Source: Pseudomonadota bacterium
GTDB taxonomy: Bacteria > Pseudomonadota > Alphaproteobacteria > Rhizobiales > Beijerinckiaceae
Reading direction: 5' to 3'
Assembly: GCA_023452965.1 (NCBI GenBank)
Contig: JAEXUU010000314.1
Location: forward strand, 1-10,990
Length of the DNA: 10,990 nucleotides
The translations under genes were made by a program, and so were the position numbers. Shown here piece by piece: positions 1 through 6,368 of this stretch. The stretch's first letter is position 1. Each line of letters begins with the position of its first letter. The notes beneath the pieces are model-generated. The model searched no databases. It saw nothing but the letters and a program-made list of their open reading frames with translations, and had not been told where the DNA came from.

Positions 1-81
1 GCGCCATTCCGTGCGCGCAGCCGGCGGAAGGCGCGCCGCGCTCAGCTCCGGCGAAGCCGCCGGCGATACGGCCACAGGCAT
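1..81 (-). CDS. Start of an unidentified gene, cut by the left edge
   Basis: An ATG on the minus strand opens a reading frame of 27 codons that stays open to the window edge; it begins MPVAVSPAASPELSAARLPP. A strong Shine-Dalgarno-like GGGAGGG lies 8 bases before the ATG. The start sits 39 bases after the stop of the GDP-mannose 3,5-epimerase gene and on the same strand, so it looks like the fourth gene of the leftward operon. The visible N-terminus is rich in Ala, Pro and Ser, with no domain motif, signal peptide or membrane segment. The function cannot be told; a transferase, polymerase or flippase of the polysaccharide pathway would fit the context, but that is a guess. Confidence 0.55.
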   Translation of the reverse strand, partial: MPVAVSPAASPELSAARLPPAARTEWR

Positions 82-120
82 GATGCACGCCCTCCCGCTT
101 CCCCTTTGTCTGCCGCAGCG

Positions 121-1113
121 CTATTCAGCCGCCTGCACATGCGGCGCGTCGGCCTTCCGCGCCAGCATCTCAGCGATCCAGCGATAGGTCGGCTTCAGCC
201 CATCCTTCAGCAGGATGCTGGGCTCCCAGCCGAGCACTTCGCGCAGCCGTGAATTGTCGCTGTTGCGCCCGCGGACACCTTGCGGACGTGAGCGGTCATG
301 CCGCTTTACGAGCCGCTTGCCAGCGATCTCGGAGACCATGTCGACGAGCTGGTCGACGGAAACGAGCTCGTCCGTGCCGAGATTCAGCGGCCGGTCGTAG
401 TCGGACCGCATGATGCGGAAGATGCCCTCGACGCAGTCGTCGACATGCATGAAGGAACGCGTCTGCTGGCCGTCGCCCCAGATCTCGATGGAGGAGCCGT
501 CGGCCGCCAGGGCGACCTTCCGGCAGATCGCCGCCGGCGCCTTCTCGCGGCCGCCATCATAGGTGCCGAGCGGTCCGTAGACATTGTGGAAGCGCACGGT
601 GCGGGTCGGGAAGCCCCAGTCCTCCGAGAAGTACTGGCACATCTTCTCCATATAGAGCTTCTCGAGCCCGTAACCTTCCTCCGGATCGGCCGGGAAGGCA
701 TCGTCCTCACGCAGCGGCGTCACATCGGGCTTGTGCTGCAGATACTGCGGATAGATGCAGGCCGAGGAGGAGAACAGGAAGCGCTTCACTCCGGCGTCGC
801 GCGCCGAGTCGATCATGTGCACGTTGATCAGCGTGTTGTGCAGCGTGATCGCGGCATGGGACGAGGTGATGTAGCCGATCCCGCCCATGTCGGCAGCGAG
901 GTGATAGACCTCGTCGACCCCCGCGACCGCCTTCGCGCAATTGGCGGGGACGCGCAGGTCGAGCACCTCGAACTCGTGCGCCTTGCTCGCCTCGTATTCT
1001 GGCGCCTTGATGTCAACGCCGCGGACCTTGTAGCCCTGCGCGACCAGGTACGAGACGAGATGGTGGCCGATGAAGCCGCCGGCGCCGGTGACCAGTGCGA
1101 TCTTTTTAGGCAT
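121..1113 (-). CDS. GDP-mannose 3,5-epimerase homologue (extended SDR)
   Basis: This 330-residue protein is predicted to convert GDP-D-mannose to GDP-L-galactose (and possibly GDP-L-gulose) in the cytoplasm, supplying a sugar donor for the polymer. The NAD-binding motif TGAGGFIG is at residues 8-15 and the SDR pair YGLEK gives Tyr148 and Lys152. Family-specific signatures are ADMGGIGYI (74-82), SSSACIYP (115-122, Cys119), GGREKAPAA (187-195, Lys191) and GVRGRNSDN (279-287). In the Arabidopsis enzyme, as I recall it, the catalytic residues are Cys145, Tyr174, Lys178 and Lys217; the spacing here (119/148/152/191) is identical. The start is supported by GGAG 6 bases upstream. The gene follows the GT26 gene by 39 bases. 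A related epimerase with another GDP-sugar substrate cannot be excluded, but the motifs argue for this activity. Confidence 0.88.
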   Translation of the reverse strand: MPKKIALVTGAGGFIGHHLVSYLVAQGYKVRGVDIKAPEYEASKAHEFEVLDLRVPANCAKAVAGVDEVYHLAADMGGIGYITSSHAAITLHNTLINVHMIDSARDAGVKRFLFSSSACIYPQYLQHKPDVTPLREDDAFPADPEEGYGLEKLYMEKMCQYFSEDWGFPTRTVRFHNVYGPLGTYDGGREKAPAAICRKVALAADGSSIEIWGDGQQTRSFMHVDDCVEGIFRIMRSDYDRPLNLGTDELVSVDQLVDMVSEIAGKRLVKRHDRSRPQGVRGRNSDNSRLREVLGWEPSILLKDGLKPTYRWIAEMLARKADAPHVQAAE

Positions 1114-1152
1114 GTCGATCTCCAGCTCTGGATGAGAAACGGGATGTGAGGT

Positions 1153-1980
1153 TCAGCCGGCGATGAGACGGCGCAGACGCCGTCTCGTGCCGAGCCAGAC
1201 GGTGGTCGCCGAACGCCGGACGAGATCGCCGGCGACGGCCGTGAGGAAGCCCGGAACGATGCGCAGATAGCGGCGGCCGAGGCGGCGCGGTTCCTGGCAG
1301 AGCCGGAAGAACCATTCCAGGCCGTTGCGCTGCATCCAGAGCGGGGCCTGGGCCTTGCGGCCGGCGAGGAAATCGAAGGCGGCGCCGACACCGATCAGCA
1401 CGGGAGCATCGAGGCGCGCACTATGGCTCGCCATCCAGTACTCCTGTTTCGGGGTGCTCAGCCCTACCCAGACGATATCGGGCTTGGCTGCGTTGATCTG
1501 GGCGACGACGTCGTCGTCCTCCTCGCTGGTCAGCGGGCGGAAGGGCGGGCAGAGCGTCCCGGCGACGACGAGGCCCGGGCAATCGCGCTTCAGGACGGCG
1601 GCCAACTGGTCGGCGACGCCCTTGTCGCCGCCATAGTAGAACTGCCGGTAGCCGCGCTTGGCCGAAAGCGCGCTGAGCGCCCGCATCAAATCCGGGCCGT
1701 AGACCCGCTTGGTGTCGGCGTGGCCGAGCAGGCGCGAGACCCAGACCAGCGGCATGCCGTCCGGCGTCGCCATGCCGGCCTTGTTGTGGATCGCCCGCAG
1801 AACGGGGTCGCGCCGGCTCTCCATGACGCCATGGGCGCCGGTGATGCAGACATAGTGGTGCTTGCCGGCAGCGATCCACGACTCGATCGTGTCGAGCGCC
1901 TTGGGCAGGTCGATGGCGGCGACGCGGACACCGAGGATGTCGACACGCGACAGCTGGGGGCGGGAGATCGGCGCGTTCAT
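1153..1980 (-). CDS. WecG/TagA/CpsF-family (GT26) glycosyltransferase
   Basis: This 275-residue enzyme is expected to transfer a sugar from a nucleotide donor to an undecaprenyl-diphosphate-linked acceptor at the inner face of the membrane, an early step of repeat-unit assembly. GT26 hallmarks appear in order: [14 protein letters not shown] (46-59), the PDG motif (73-75, Asp74 being the likely catalytic base by analogy with TagA), KRVYGPDL (91-98), FYYGGDKGV (114-122), PPFRPL (145-150), VGLSTPKQE (172-180), and [11 protein letters not shown] (197-207) followed by a GLEWFFRL block (220-227). The end is basic (RRRLRRL), perhaps for membrane association as in TagA. I chose the ATG that overlaps the preceding stop as ATGA, with AAGGTGG just upstream; a 38-residue longer frame exists but would run deep into the decarboxylase gene. 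The sugar specificity is unknown; relatives include the xanthan enzyme GumM. Confidence 0.9.
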   Translation of the reverse strand: MNAPISRPQLSRVDILGVRVAAIDLPKALDTIESWIAAGKHHYVCITGAHGVMESRRDPVLRAIHNKAGMATPDGMPLVWVSRLLGHADTKRVYGPDLMRALSALSAKRGYRQFYYGGDKGVADQLAAVLKRDCPGLVVAGTLCPPFRPLTSEEDDDVVAQINAAKPDIVWVGLSTPKQEYWMASHSARLDAPVLIGVGAAFDFLAGRKAQAPLWMQRNGLEWFFRLCQEPRRLGRRYLRIVPGFLTAVAGDLVRRSATTVWLGTRRRLRRLIAG

Positions 1981-2957
1981 GCCACCACCTTCAGCTCCAG
2001 CGATTGCGGGGGAGCCGGCTCCCTGGCCAGGAGCTCGTCGAAATAGGCGATCGTGCGCGAGAGGCCGTCCCGCAGTTCGACCCGCGGCTTCCAATGCAGC
2101 AACTCGGAAGCGCGTCCGATATCGGGGCAGCGCTGGCGCGGATCATCGGCAGGAAGCGGGCGGAAATCGAGCACCGAGCGCGAGCCGGTCAGCTCGATCA
2201 CCGTCTCGGCGAGTTCGCGCACGCTGATCTCGTGCGGGTTGCCGAGGTTGACCGGCCCGATCACGTCGCCATCGACGTTCATCAGGCGGACGAGCCCGTC
2301 GACGAGATCGTCGACATAGCAGAAGGAGCGGGTCTGGCTGCCGTCGCCATAGAGCGTGATCGGCTCGTTGCGCAGCGCCTGGATAATGAAGTTGGAGACC
2401 ACGCGGCCGTCCTGCGGGTGCATGCGGGGGCCGTAGGTGTTGAAGATCCGGGCGACCCTGATGCCGATGCCGTGCTGGCGTTGATAATCGTAGAACAGGG
2501 TTTCGGCGCAGCGCTTGCCTTCGTCGTAGCAGGCCCGCGGCCCATTGATGTTCACCAGCCCGCGATAGTCTTCGCGCTGGGGATGCACCTCCGGATCGCC
2601 ATAGACTTCGCTGGTCGAAGCCTGAAGGATACGACTGCGCAGACGCTTGGCGAGGCCGAGCATGTTGATCGCGCCCATGACGCTCGTCTTGGTCGTCTGG
2701 ACCGGATCATGCTGATAGTGGATCGGCGAGGCCGGACAGGCGAGATTATAAATCTCATCGACTTCGACATAGAGCGGGAAAGTTACGTCATGCCTAAGAA
2801 CGTCGAAGTTCTTGTTTTCAAGCAACTCTGATATGTTTGCACGCGTCCCAGTGAAATAATTATCGACGCATACGACCTCATTCCCCTGAGCCAGCAATTT
2901 CCTGCAAAGATGAGATCCGAGAAAGCCGGCGCCGCCGGAAACCATAACCCGTTTCAT
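1977..2957 (-). CDS. UDP-glucuronate decarboxylase (UDP-xylose synthase)
   Basis: This 326-residue extended SDR is predicted to oxidise and decarboxylate UDP-glucuronate and reduce the 4-keto intermediate to UDP-xylose in the cytoplasm. The motifs are those of the UXS family: GGAGFLGSH (8-16), [20 protein letters not shown] (56-75), SPIHYQHDP (77-85), STSEVYGDP (114-122), [11 protein letters not shown] (139-149, catalytic Tyr144 and Lys148), [18 protein letters not shown] (173-190) and [15 protein letters not shown] (204-218). The length suits the bacterial soluble form without a transmembrane anchor. The frame stays open for 36 more codons upstream, but the chosen ATG has GGAGAG 4 bases upstream and starts directly before the Rossmann strand, so the extension is rejected. 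It leads the leftward operon and its stop overlaps the next gene's start. A UDP-glucose 6-dehydrogenase to make its substrate is not in the window. Confidence 0.93.
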   Translation of the reverse strand: MKRVMVSGGAGFLGSHLCRKLLAQGNEVVCVDNYFTGTRANISELLENKNFDVLRHDVTFPLYVEVDEIYNLACPASPIHYQHDPVQTTKTSVMGAINMLGLAKRLRSRILQASTSEVYGDPEVHPQREDYRGLVNINGPRACYDEGKRCAETLFYDYQRQHGIGIRVARIFNTYGPRMHPQDGRVVSNFIIQALRNEPITLYGDGSQTRSFCYVDDLVDGLVRLMNVDGDVIGPVNLGNPHEISVRELAETVIELTGSRSVLDFRPLPADDPRQRCPDIGRASELLHWKPRVELRDGLSRTIAYFDELLAREPAPPQSLELKVVA

Positions 2958-2979
2958 TCTACTCTCCGGATTGCATACT

Positions 2980-2992
2980 CTGATGAGATCAG
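2980..2992. repeat. Short perfect dyad CTGAT-GAG-ATCAG upstream of the UDP-xylose synthase gene
   Basis: Two 5-base arms around a 3-base centre form a perfect dyad that ends 22 bases before the decarboxylase start codon and 9 bases before its Shine-Dalgarno region. It could be an operator half-site pair or a small RNA hairpin near the ribosome site. The arms are short enough to arise by chance. Confidence 0.3.
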
Positions 2993-3008
2993 CCGCACTT
3001 AAGAGAAC

Positions 3009-3049
3009 AGTCATTCCTGATCTTGTATTTTTGTGCGTCGAGAATGACT
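3009..3049. repeat. 8-base inverted repeat AGTCATTC / GAATGACT
   Basis: The arms at 3009-3016 and 3042-3049 are exactly complementary and separated by 25 bases of AT-rich DNA. The repeat lies 52 bases upstream of the leftward operon's first codon, so it would fall either in its promoter or in its leader. It may be a protein-binding dyad with centres about three helical turns apart, or a long-loop hairpin. No function is shown by sequence alone. Confidence 0.4.
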
Positions 3050-3107
3050 TCTTGTCGCCCCGCATCGATTTTGAATTTTTACTTATATTATCAGATTGCT
3101 AAGTATT

Positions 3108-3113
3108 TATAAT
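3108..3113 (+). promoter_or_regulatory. Possible -10 hexamer TATAAT
   Basis: A perfect TATAAT occurs on the plus strand in an AT-rich stretch, about 400 bases before the ExoF-like gene. No good TTGACA-like hexamer stands 16-18 bases upstream, so it may be a chance match in AT-rich DNA. If used, it would give the rightward operon a long leader. Confidence 0.2.
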
Positions 3114-3290
3114 TGCGCCCCGCCACAATTGCTATTTTGGAGCATCCTCGACAGGCTGCTCTCATCTTGGGAGGTACCTCATCGCACCGCTTGGAAAGTG
3201 GCAGCCCATTGGGGGGAGGCGTGGCGATTAACTGCCGGCGAAATCCTCGTTTGCGACGGCTGCCTGTGCTGGCCACGAGGCGCTTTTTCA

Positions 3291-3330
3291 TCAGCAAATT
3301 CCAAGAATAATCGAACATATTCAGCAATTT
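3291..3330 (+). repeat. Imperfect direct repeat TCAGCAA(A/T)TT in an AT-rich patch
   Basis: TCAGCAAATT (3291-3300) and TCAGCAATTT (3321-3330) differ at one base and begin exactly 30 bases apart, close to three helical turns. They flank a very AT-rich stretch that continues to 3340. Such spacing fits a regulator binding on one face of the helix upstream of the rightward operon. Confidence 0.35.
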
Positions 3331-3435
3331 AAATATTGACGGCCGCGGGGTAGCCCTTTCGCGCCCTCCTCTTCGCCCGAATGCGCCCGATCGAAAGCGG
3401 CGCGGTGCTCTAGCCTGTCTGCCATGCCTGCTTCT

Positions 3436-3467
3436 TCCGGCCGGGAACGACGACCTCGCCGGCCGGA
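3436..3467 (+). repeat. Paired CCGGCCGG boxes, able to form a GC-rich hairpin
   Basis: The 8-base palindrome CCGGCCGG occurs twice (3437-3444 and 3459-3466), 22 bases apart. With the flanking T-A pair, the two copies can fold as a 9-pair stem with a 14-base loop. It ends 44 bases before the start codon of the ExoF-like gene, and no T-run follows, so it is not a standard terminator. It could be a leader RNA structure or a tandem protein site at a spacing of two helical turns. Confidence 0.4.
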
Positions 3468-3511
3468 TGCGAAGGCATCGAGGAAGAGGCCGAGCCAGGA
3501 AGGGTGGAGCG

Positions 3512-4819
3512 ATGTCCGTCTCCCAGAAGATCGCACCGGCAGCCATGCCGAGAGCGCCCGGGCACGGTCCGCAGAGGCGTAATGGGACGCGGCAACTGAC
3601 CTGGCTGGCGGCGTTCTGTGCGATCGCGCTCCAGGCATCTCCCGTGAGAGCGACCGAAGCCACCGCCTACCGCGTTGCGCCGGGGGACCGGATCGGCATC
3701 ACCGTCTTCGGCCAGGCCGACATGTCCGGCGAGACGATGATCGATGCCACGCACAGCATCGCCGTGCCGCTGGTCGGATCGATATCGGTGCGCGGCCTGA
3801 CGCTGAAGGAGATCGAGCAGCGCGTCGCGAAGAGCCTGGCCGACGGCTATCTGCAGAACCCGGTCGTCTCCGTGAAGCTCACCGAGCCACGCCCGATCTA
3901 CGTCGTCGGCGATGTCCGTACCGCCGGCGTCTACCCCTATCGCCACGGCGTTTCGGTGCTCGGCGCGGTCGCGCTGGCCGGCGGCTTCACCGTGCCCGAG
4001 GAACAGGCCCGGGCCGCGCTGCGGACCGATTTCGTCCAGGCCGACGAGCGCGTCAAAAGCCTGGAGGCAAGCCGGCTGACCCTGACTGCGCGCCGTATTC
4101 GCCTCGAAGCCCAACGCGACGGCCGCGAGCCGGACTTCGGCGGCCTGGAGAGCGGCCGGGGCATGGAGGAATTCACCGCGCAGCTGAAGACCAGTGAGGC
4201 GCAGCTCCATGCCTTCCAGACCTCCGCCCTGCAGCAGCAGGTCGAGATGCTGCAACAGCAGGAGCCGAAGCTTCTGGAGAACAAGCGCTATGTGCAGGAG
4301 CAGCTCAATGCCGAGAAGCGCCAGCTCGAGCTGATCCAGCAGCATCTCGTCGACTACAACGCCCTGCTCAGCTCGGGGCTGGCGCGGCGCTATACCGGAA
4401 TCGAGCTGCAGCGCGAGGAAGCGCGCAACCGCGGCAACATCGCGCGCTTCAACGCCGACATGTCGAACATCGCAATCGCACAGGGCGAACTCGGCCTGCG
4501 GATCCGGGAAGTGCGCGAAGCCTTTCAGCGCCGCGTCTGGACCGAGATGCAGGACGGCGTGCAGCGCCTCGCCGAGGTGGAGGCCGCACTACCGGCGGCA
4601 CGTCTCACCCGCGAGCTCCGGCTGCGCCAGATCGGCTTCGCCGAAGAGGCCAGCGGACCGCCGCGGCGCTCCCTGTTCGTGACGCGCCAGACCGATCAGG
4701 GCAGCGAGACCTTCCCGATCGCAGAAGGCGCCCTGCTCGCGCCGGGCGACATCCTGCGGGTCGAGCGCCAGCGCGAGACCGATGCAGCGTTGCCGCCGAC
4801 CGCCGCCGCAATGCGTTGA
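3512..4819 (+). CDS. ExoF-like polysaccharide export protein (Poly_export/SLBB, coiled coil)
   Basis: This 435-residue protein is predicted to be secreted and to work with the ExoP-like protein in passing polymer across the envelope. A basic N-region (with Arg-Arg at 22-23) and a hydrophobic stretch (29-40) end in a signal-peptidase-I-like VRA|TEA site after residue 47. There is no lipobox, unlike classical Wza. The Poly_export domain (about 52-124) begins YRVAPGDRIGITVFG; an SLBB-type repeat follows (about 127-165). Residues 175-375 are Gln/Glu/Leu-rich and probably coiled coil, and a last SLBB-like segment (386-418) contains APGDILRVER. This order resembles rhizobial ExoF. The start chosen has AGGAAGG 8 bases upstream; an in-frame ATG 45 bases earlier is less well supported. 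It heads the rightward operon. Confidence 0.87.
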   Translation: MSVSQKIAPAAMPRAPGHGPQRRNGTRQLTWLAAFCAIALQASPVRATEATAYRVAPGDRIGITVFGQADMSGETMIDATHSIAVPLVGSISVRGLTLKEIEQRVAKSLADGYLQNPVVSVKLTEPRPIYVVGDVRTAGVYPYRHGVSVLGAVALAGGFTVPEEQARAALRTDFVQADERVKSLEASRLTLTARRIRLEAQRDGREPDFGGLESGRGMEEFTAQLKTSEAQLHAFQTSALQQQVEMLQQQEPKLLENKRYVQEQLNAEKRQLELIQQHLVDYNALLSSGLARRYTGIELQREEARNRGNIARFNADMSNIAIAQGELGLRIREVREAFQRRVWTEMQDGVQRLAEVEAALPAARLTRELRLRQIGFAEEASGPPRRSLFVTRQTDQGSETFPIAEGALLAPGDILRVERQRETDAALPPTAAAMR

Positions 4820-4857
4820 CGACCCCTTCTCCGCCGCCACCGAACCTGGAGCAAAAC

Positions 4858-6267
4858 ATGAGCTGCCCAATCCGGCCCTTGATCCTGTGTGGCGGCGCGG
4901 GGACGCGCCTCTGGCCGATGTCGCGCGAATCCTACCCGAAACAGTTCGCCTTGCGGGTCGGAGGCTACTCGATCTTCCAGCAGACGCTGCTGCGGGTCTC
5001 CGGGCCGGAATTCGGCAGGCCGCTCATCATCACCAATCAGGCCTATCGCTTCATCGCCGAGCAGCAGCTCGCCGAGATCGACATTCTGGCCGATTTCGTC
5101 CTCGAACCCGCCCGGCGGGACACCGCTCCCGCGATCGTCGCCGCCGCAGCCGTCGCAGGCCAGCTCGACCCCGACGTGCCCCTGCTGGTCCTGGCCTCGG
5201 ACCACCAGGTCCGCGACGGCGAGGCGTTCCGTACCGCCGTGCTGGCCGGGCTTCCCGCCGCCAAGGCCGGCTGGCTGGTGACCTTCGGCATCAGGCCGAC
5301 CGATCCCGCCACCGGCTACGGCTATATCGAGGCGGGCGAGGTGCTGGCGAATGGCGCCCGCGCCGTGCGCCGCTTCGTCGAGAAGCCGGATGCCGAGCGG
5401 GCCCGGCACTATGTGATGGACGGGTTGCTGTGGAACTCCGGCAACTTCATGGCCAGCGCCCGGACCTTGCTCGAGGAGTATGCGCTGCACCAGCCGACGA
5501 GCTCGGCGGCGGTCACGCTCGCCGCGGAGAGGGCCAAGGCGTCGCCGGGCGTCGTCGCGCTCGATGCGGCCGCCTATGCCGAAGCCGAGCAGCTCTCGAT
5601 CGACTACGCCATCATGGAGCGGACGGTGCGGGCAGCGGTGGTCCCGCTCGCCTGCGGCTGGTCTGATGTCGGCAACTGGGACCTGCTTTGGTCGGTCAGC
5701 GACCAGGATGGGGCCGGCAATGTCAGCCGAGGCGAGGTCGTCCTTTCGGACGCCCAGCGTTGCTATGTCTCCAGCGACGGGCCGCTGACCTCGGTGCACG
5801 GCGTCGAGGATCTGATCGTCATCGTCAACAAGGACGCGATCCTGGTCACCGACCGCCACCGCAGCGGCGAGGTCAAGCAGATCGTTGAGGGCCTGCGCCG
5901 CACCGGTCGGCAGGAGGCCGACACGCATTGCAAGGTCTACCGCCCCTGGGGCTGGTACCAGGTCACCGATTTTGGCGACGACTTCCAGGTCAAGCGTATC
6001 GTCGTCAATCCGAAAGGGCGCCTCTCCCTGCAGAAGCACGGGCACCGCGCCGAGCACTGGGTTGTGGTCCGCGGTACGGCGCAGGTCACCGTCGGCGACA
6101 AGGTCAGCCTGCTGACCCCGAACGAGCACGCGCATATCCCGCTCGGCGCCGTCCACCGCCTCGAGAATCCCGGCAACACGCCGGTCGAGCTCGTCGAGGT
6201 TCAGTGCGGCGATTATCTCGGCGAGGACGACATCGTCCGCCTTGAGGACATCTATCAGCGCGCCTGA
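4858..6267 (+). CDS. manC: Mannose-1-phosphate guanylyltransferase / mannose-6-phosphate isomerase
   Basis: This 469-residue cytoplasmic bifunctional enzyme is predicted to interconvert fructose-6-phosphate and mannose-6-phosphate and to make GDP-D-mannose from mannose-1-phosphate and GTP. The N-terminal nucleotidyltransferase domain shows GGAGTRLWPMSRESYPKQF (12-30), EPARRDTAPAI (83-93), FVEKPD (173-178), WNSGNFM (192-198) and CGWSDVGNWD (266-275). The C-terminal type II isomerase cupin (about 358-465) has YRPWGWY (361-367) and the metal-site motif GRLSLQKHGHRAEHW (387-401) with His394, His396 and Glu399. Length is normal for the ManC/AlgA family. The ATG is set by GGAG 6 bases upstream; a TTG overlapping the previous stop is rejected. 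It lies 38 bases after the ExoF-like gene. Its product feeds the GDP-mannose 3,5-epimerase of the opposite operon. The phosphomannomutase step is not encoded here. Confidence 0.95.
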   Translation: MSCPIRPLILCGGAGTRLWPMSRESYPKQFALRVGGYSIFQQTLLRVSGPEFGRPLIITNQAYRFIAEQQLAEIDILADFVLEPARRDTAPAIVAAAAVAGQLDPDVPLLVLASDHQVRDGEAFRTAVLAGLPAAKAGWLVTFGIRPTDPATGYGYIEAGEVLANGARAVRRFVEKPDAERARHYVMDGLLWNSGNFMASARTLLEEYALHQPTSSAAVTLAAERAKASPGVVALDAAAYAEAEQLSIDYAIMERTVRAAVVPLACGWSDVGNWDLLWSVSDQDGAGNVSRGEVVLSDAQRCYVSSDGPLTSVHGVEDLIVIVNKDAILVTDRHRSGEVKQIVEGLRRTGRQEADTHCKVYRPWGWYQVTDFGDDFQVKRIVVNPKGRLSLQKHGHRAEHWVVVRGTAQVTVGDKVSLLTPNEHAHIPLGAVHRLENPGNTPVELVEVQCGDYLGEDDIVRLEDIYQRA

Positions 6268-6270
6268 ACA

Positions 6271-6288
6271 CGGGCGCGCCGCCGCCCG
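6271..6288 (+). other. Small GC hairpin after manC
   Basis: CGGGCG and CGCCCG form a 6-pair stem with a 6-base loop, 3 bases after the manC stop codon. No T-run follows, so it is unlikely to be a strong terminator; it may stabilise the upstream message or cause partial attenuation. The 101-base gap after manC holds no gene that I can see. Confidence 0.25.
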
Positions 6289-6368
6289 CGGCCGACCTGC
6301 CTATCAGCGAAGCGAACGGCGAAGCCCAGCTCGATCCGCCCGCCCCGCGACGAAACAAGACGAAGGCG

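Larger units (their letters stand above)
2958..3511. promoter_or_regulatory. Divergent intergenic region between the two polysaccharide operons
   Basis: No convincing gene lies in these 554 bases. The stretch is AT-rich compared with its neighbours, especially around 3020-3035, 3066-3115 and 3290-3340. Since the genes on either side point away from each other, the promoters of both operons should lie here. Visible elements are two dyads close to the leftward start, a perfect TATAAT on the plus strand, a 10-base palindrome GAGGTACCTC (3171-3180), a near-repeat TCAGCAA(A/T)TT, and two CCGGCCGG boxes near the rightward start. Short frames in this region have no Shine-Dalgarno sequence or recognisable composition. 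The long leaders and AT-rich patches would suit control by a MucR/Ros-type regulator, which in rhizobia binds AT-rich DNA upstream of exo genes; that is inference only. Confidence 0.75.

Noticed and set aside
2958..3065. A 36-residue N-terminal extension of the UDP-xylose synthase
   Set aside because: No Shine-Dalgarno precedes the far ATG, whereas the ATG at 2957 has GGAGAG and begins directly at the Rossmann strand. The extension shows no membrane anchor of the kind seen in some eukaryotic UXS enzymes.
3171..3180. Perfect 10-base palindrome GAGGTACCTC
   Set aside because: It is noted within the intergenic entry, but it is isolated, has no second copy nearby, and such palindromes arise by chance, so I do not claim an operator.
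3096..3332. A 78-codon frame on the plus strand in the intergenic region
   Set aside because: It would start at TTG with no ribosome site, crosses AT-rich and GC-rich patches without coding bias, and resembles no known small protein.
3091..3663. A 190-codon minus-strand frame overlapping the start of the ExoF-like gene
   Set aside because: It is antisense to a well supported signal peptide region and has no motif or ribosome site; it is probably a chance open frame.
4696..6156. A 486-codon open frame on the minus strand opposite manC
   Set aside because: The plus strand encodes an unmistakable ManC; the antisense translation is Asp/Gly/Arg-rich with no family motif, and it also runs into the end of the ExoF-like gene.
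6252..6309. Direct repeat CTATCAGCG at 6252-6260 and 6301-6309 around the manC stop
   Set aside because: Nine bases, one copy inside coding sequence, and no insertion element or target-site pattern between them; most likely chance.
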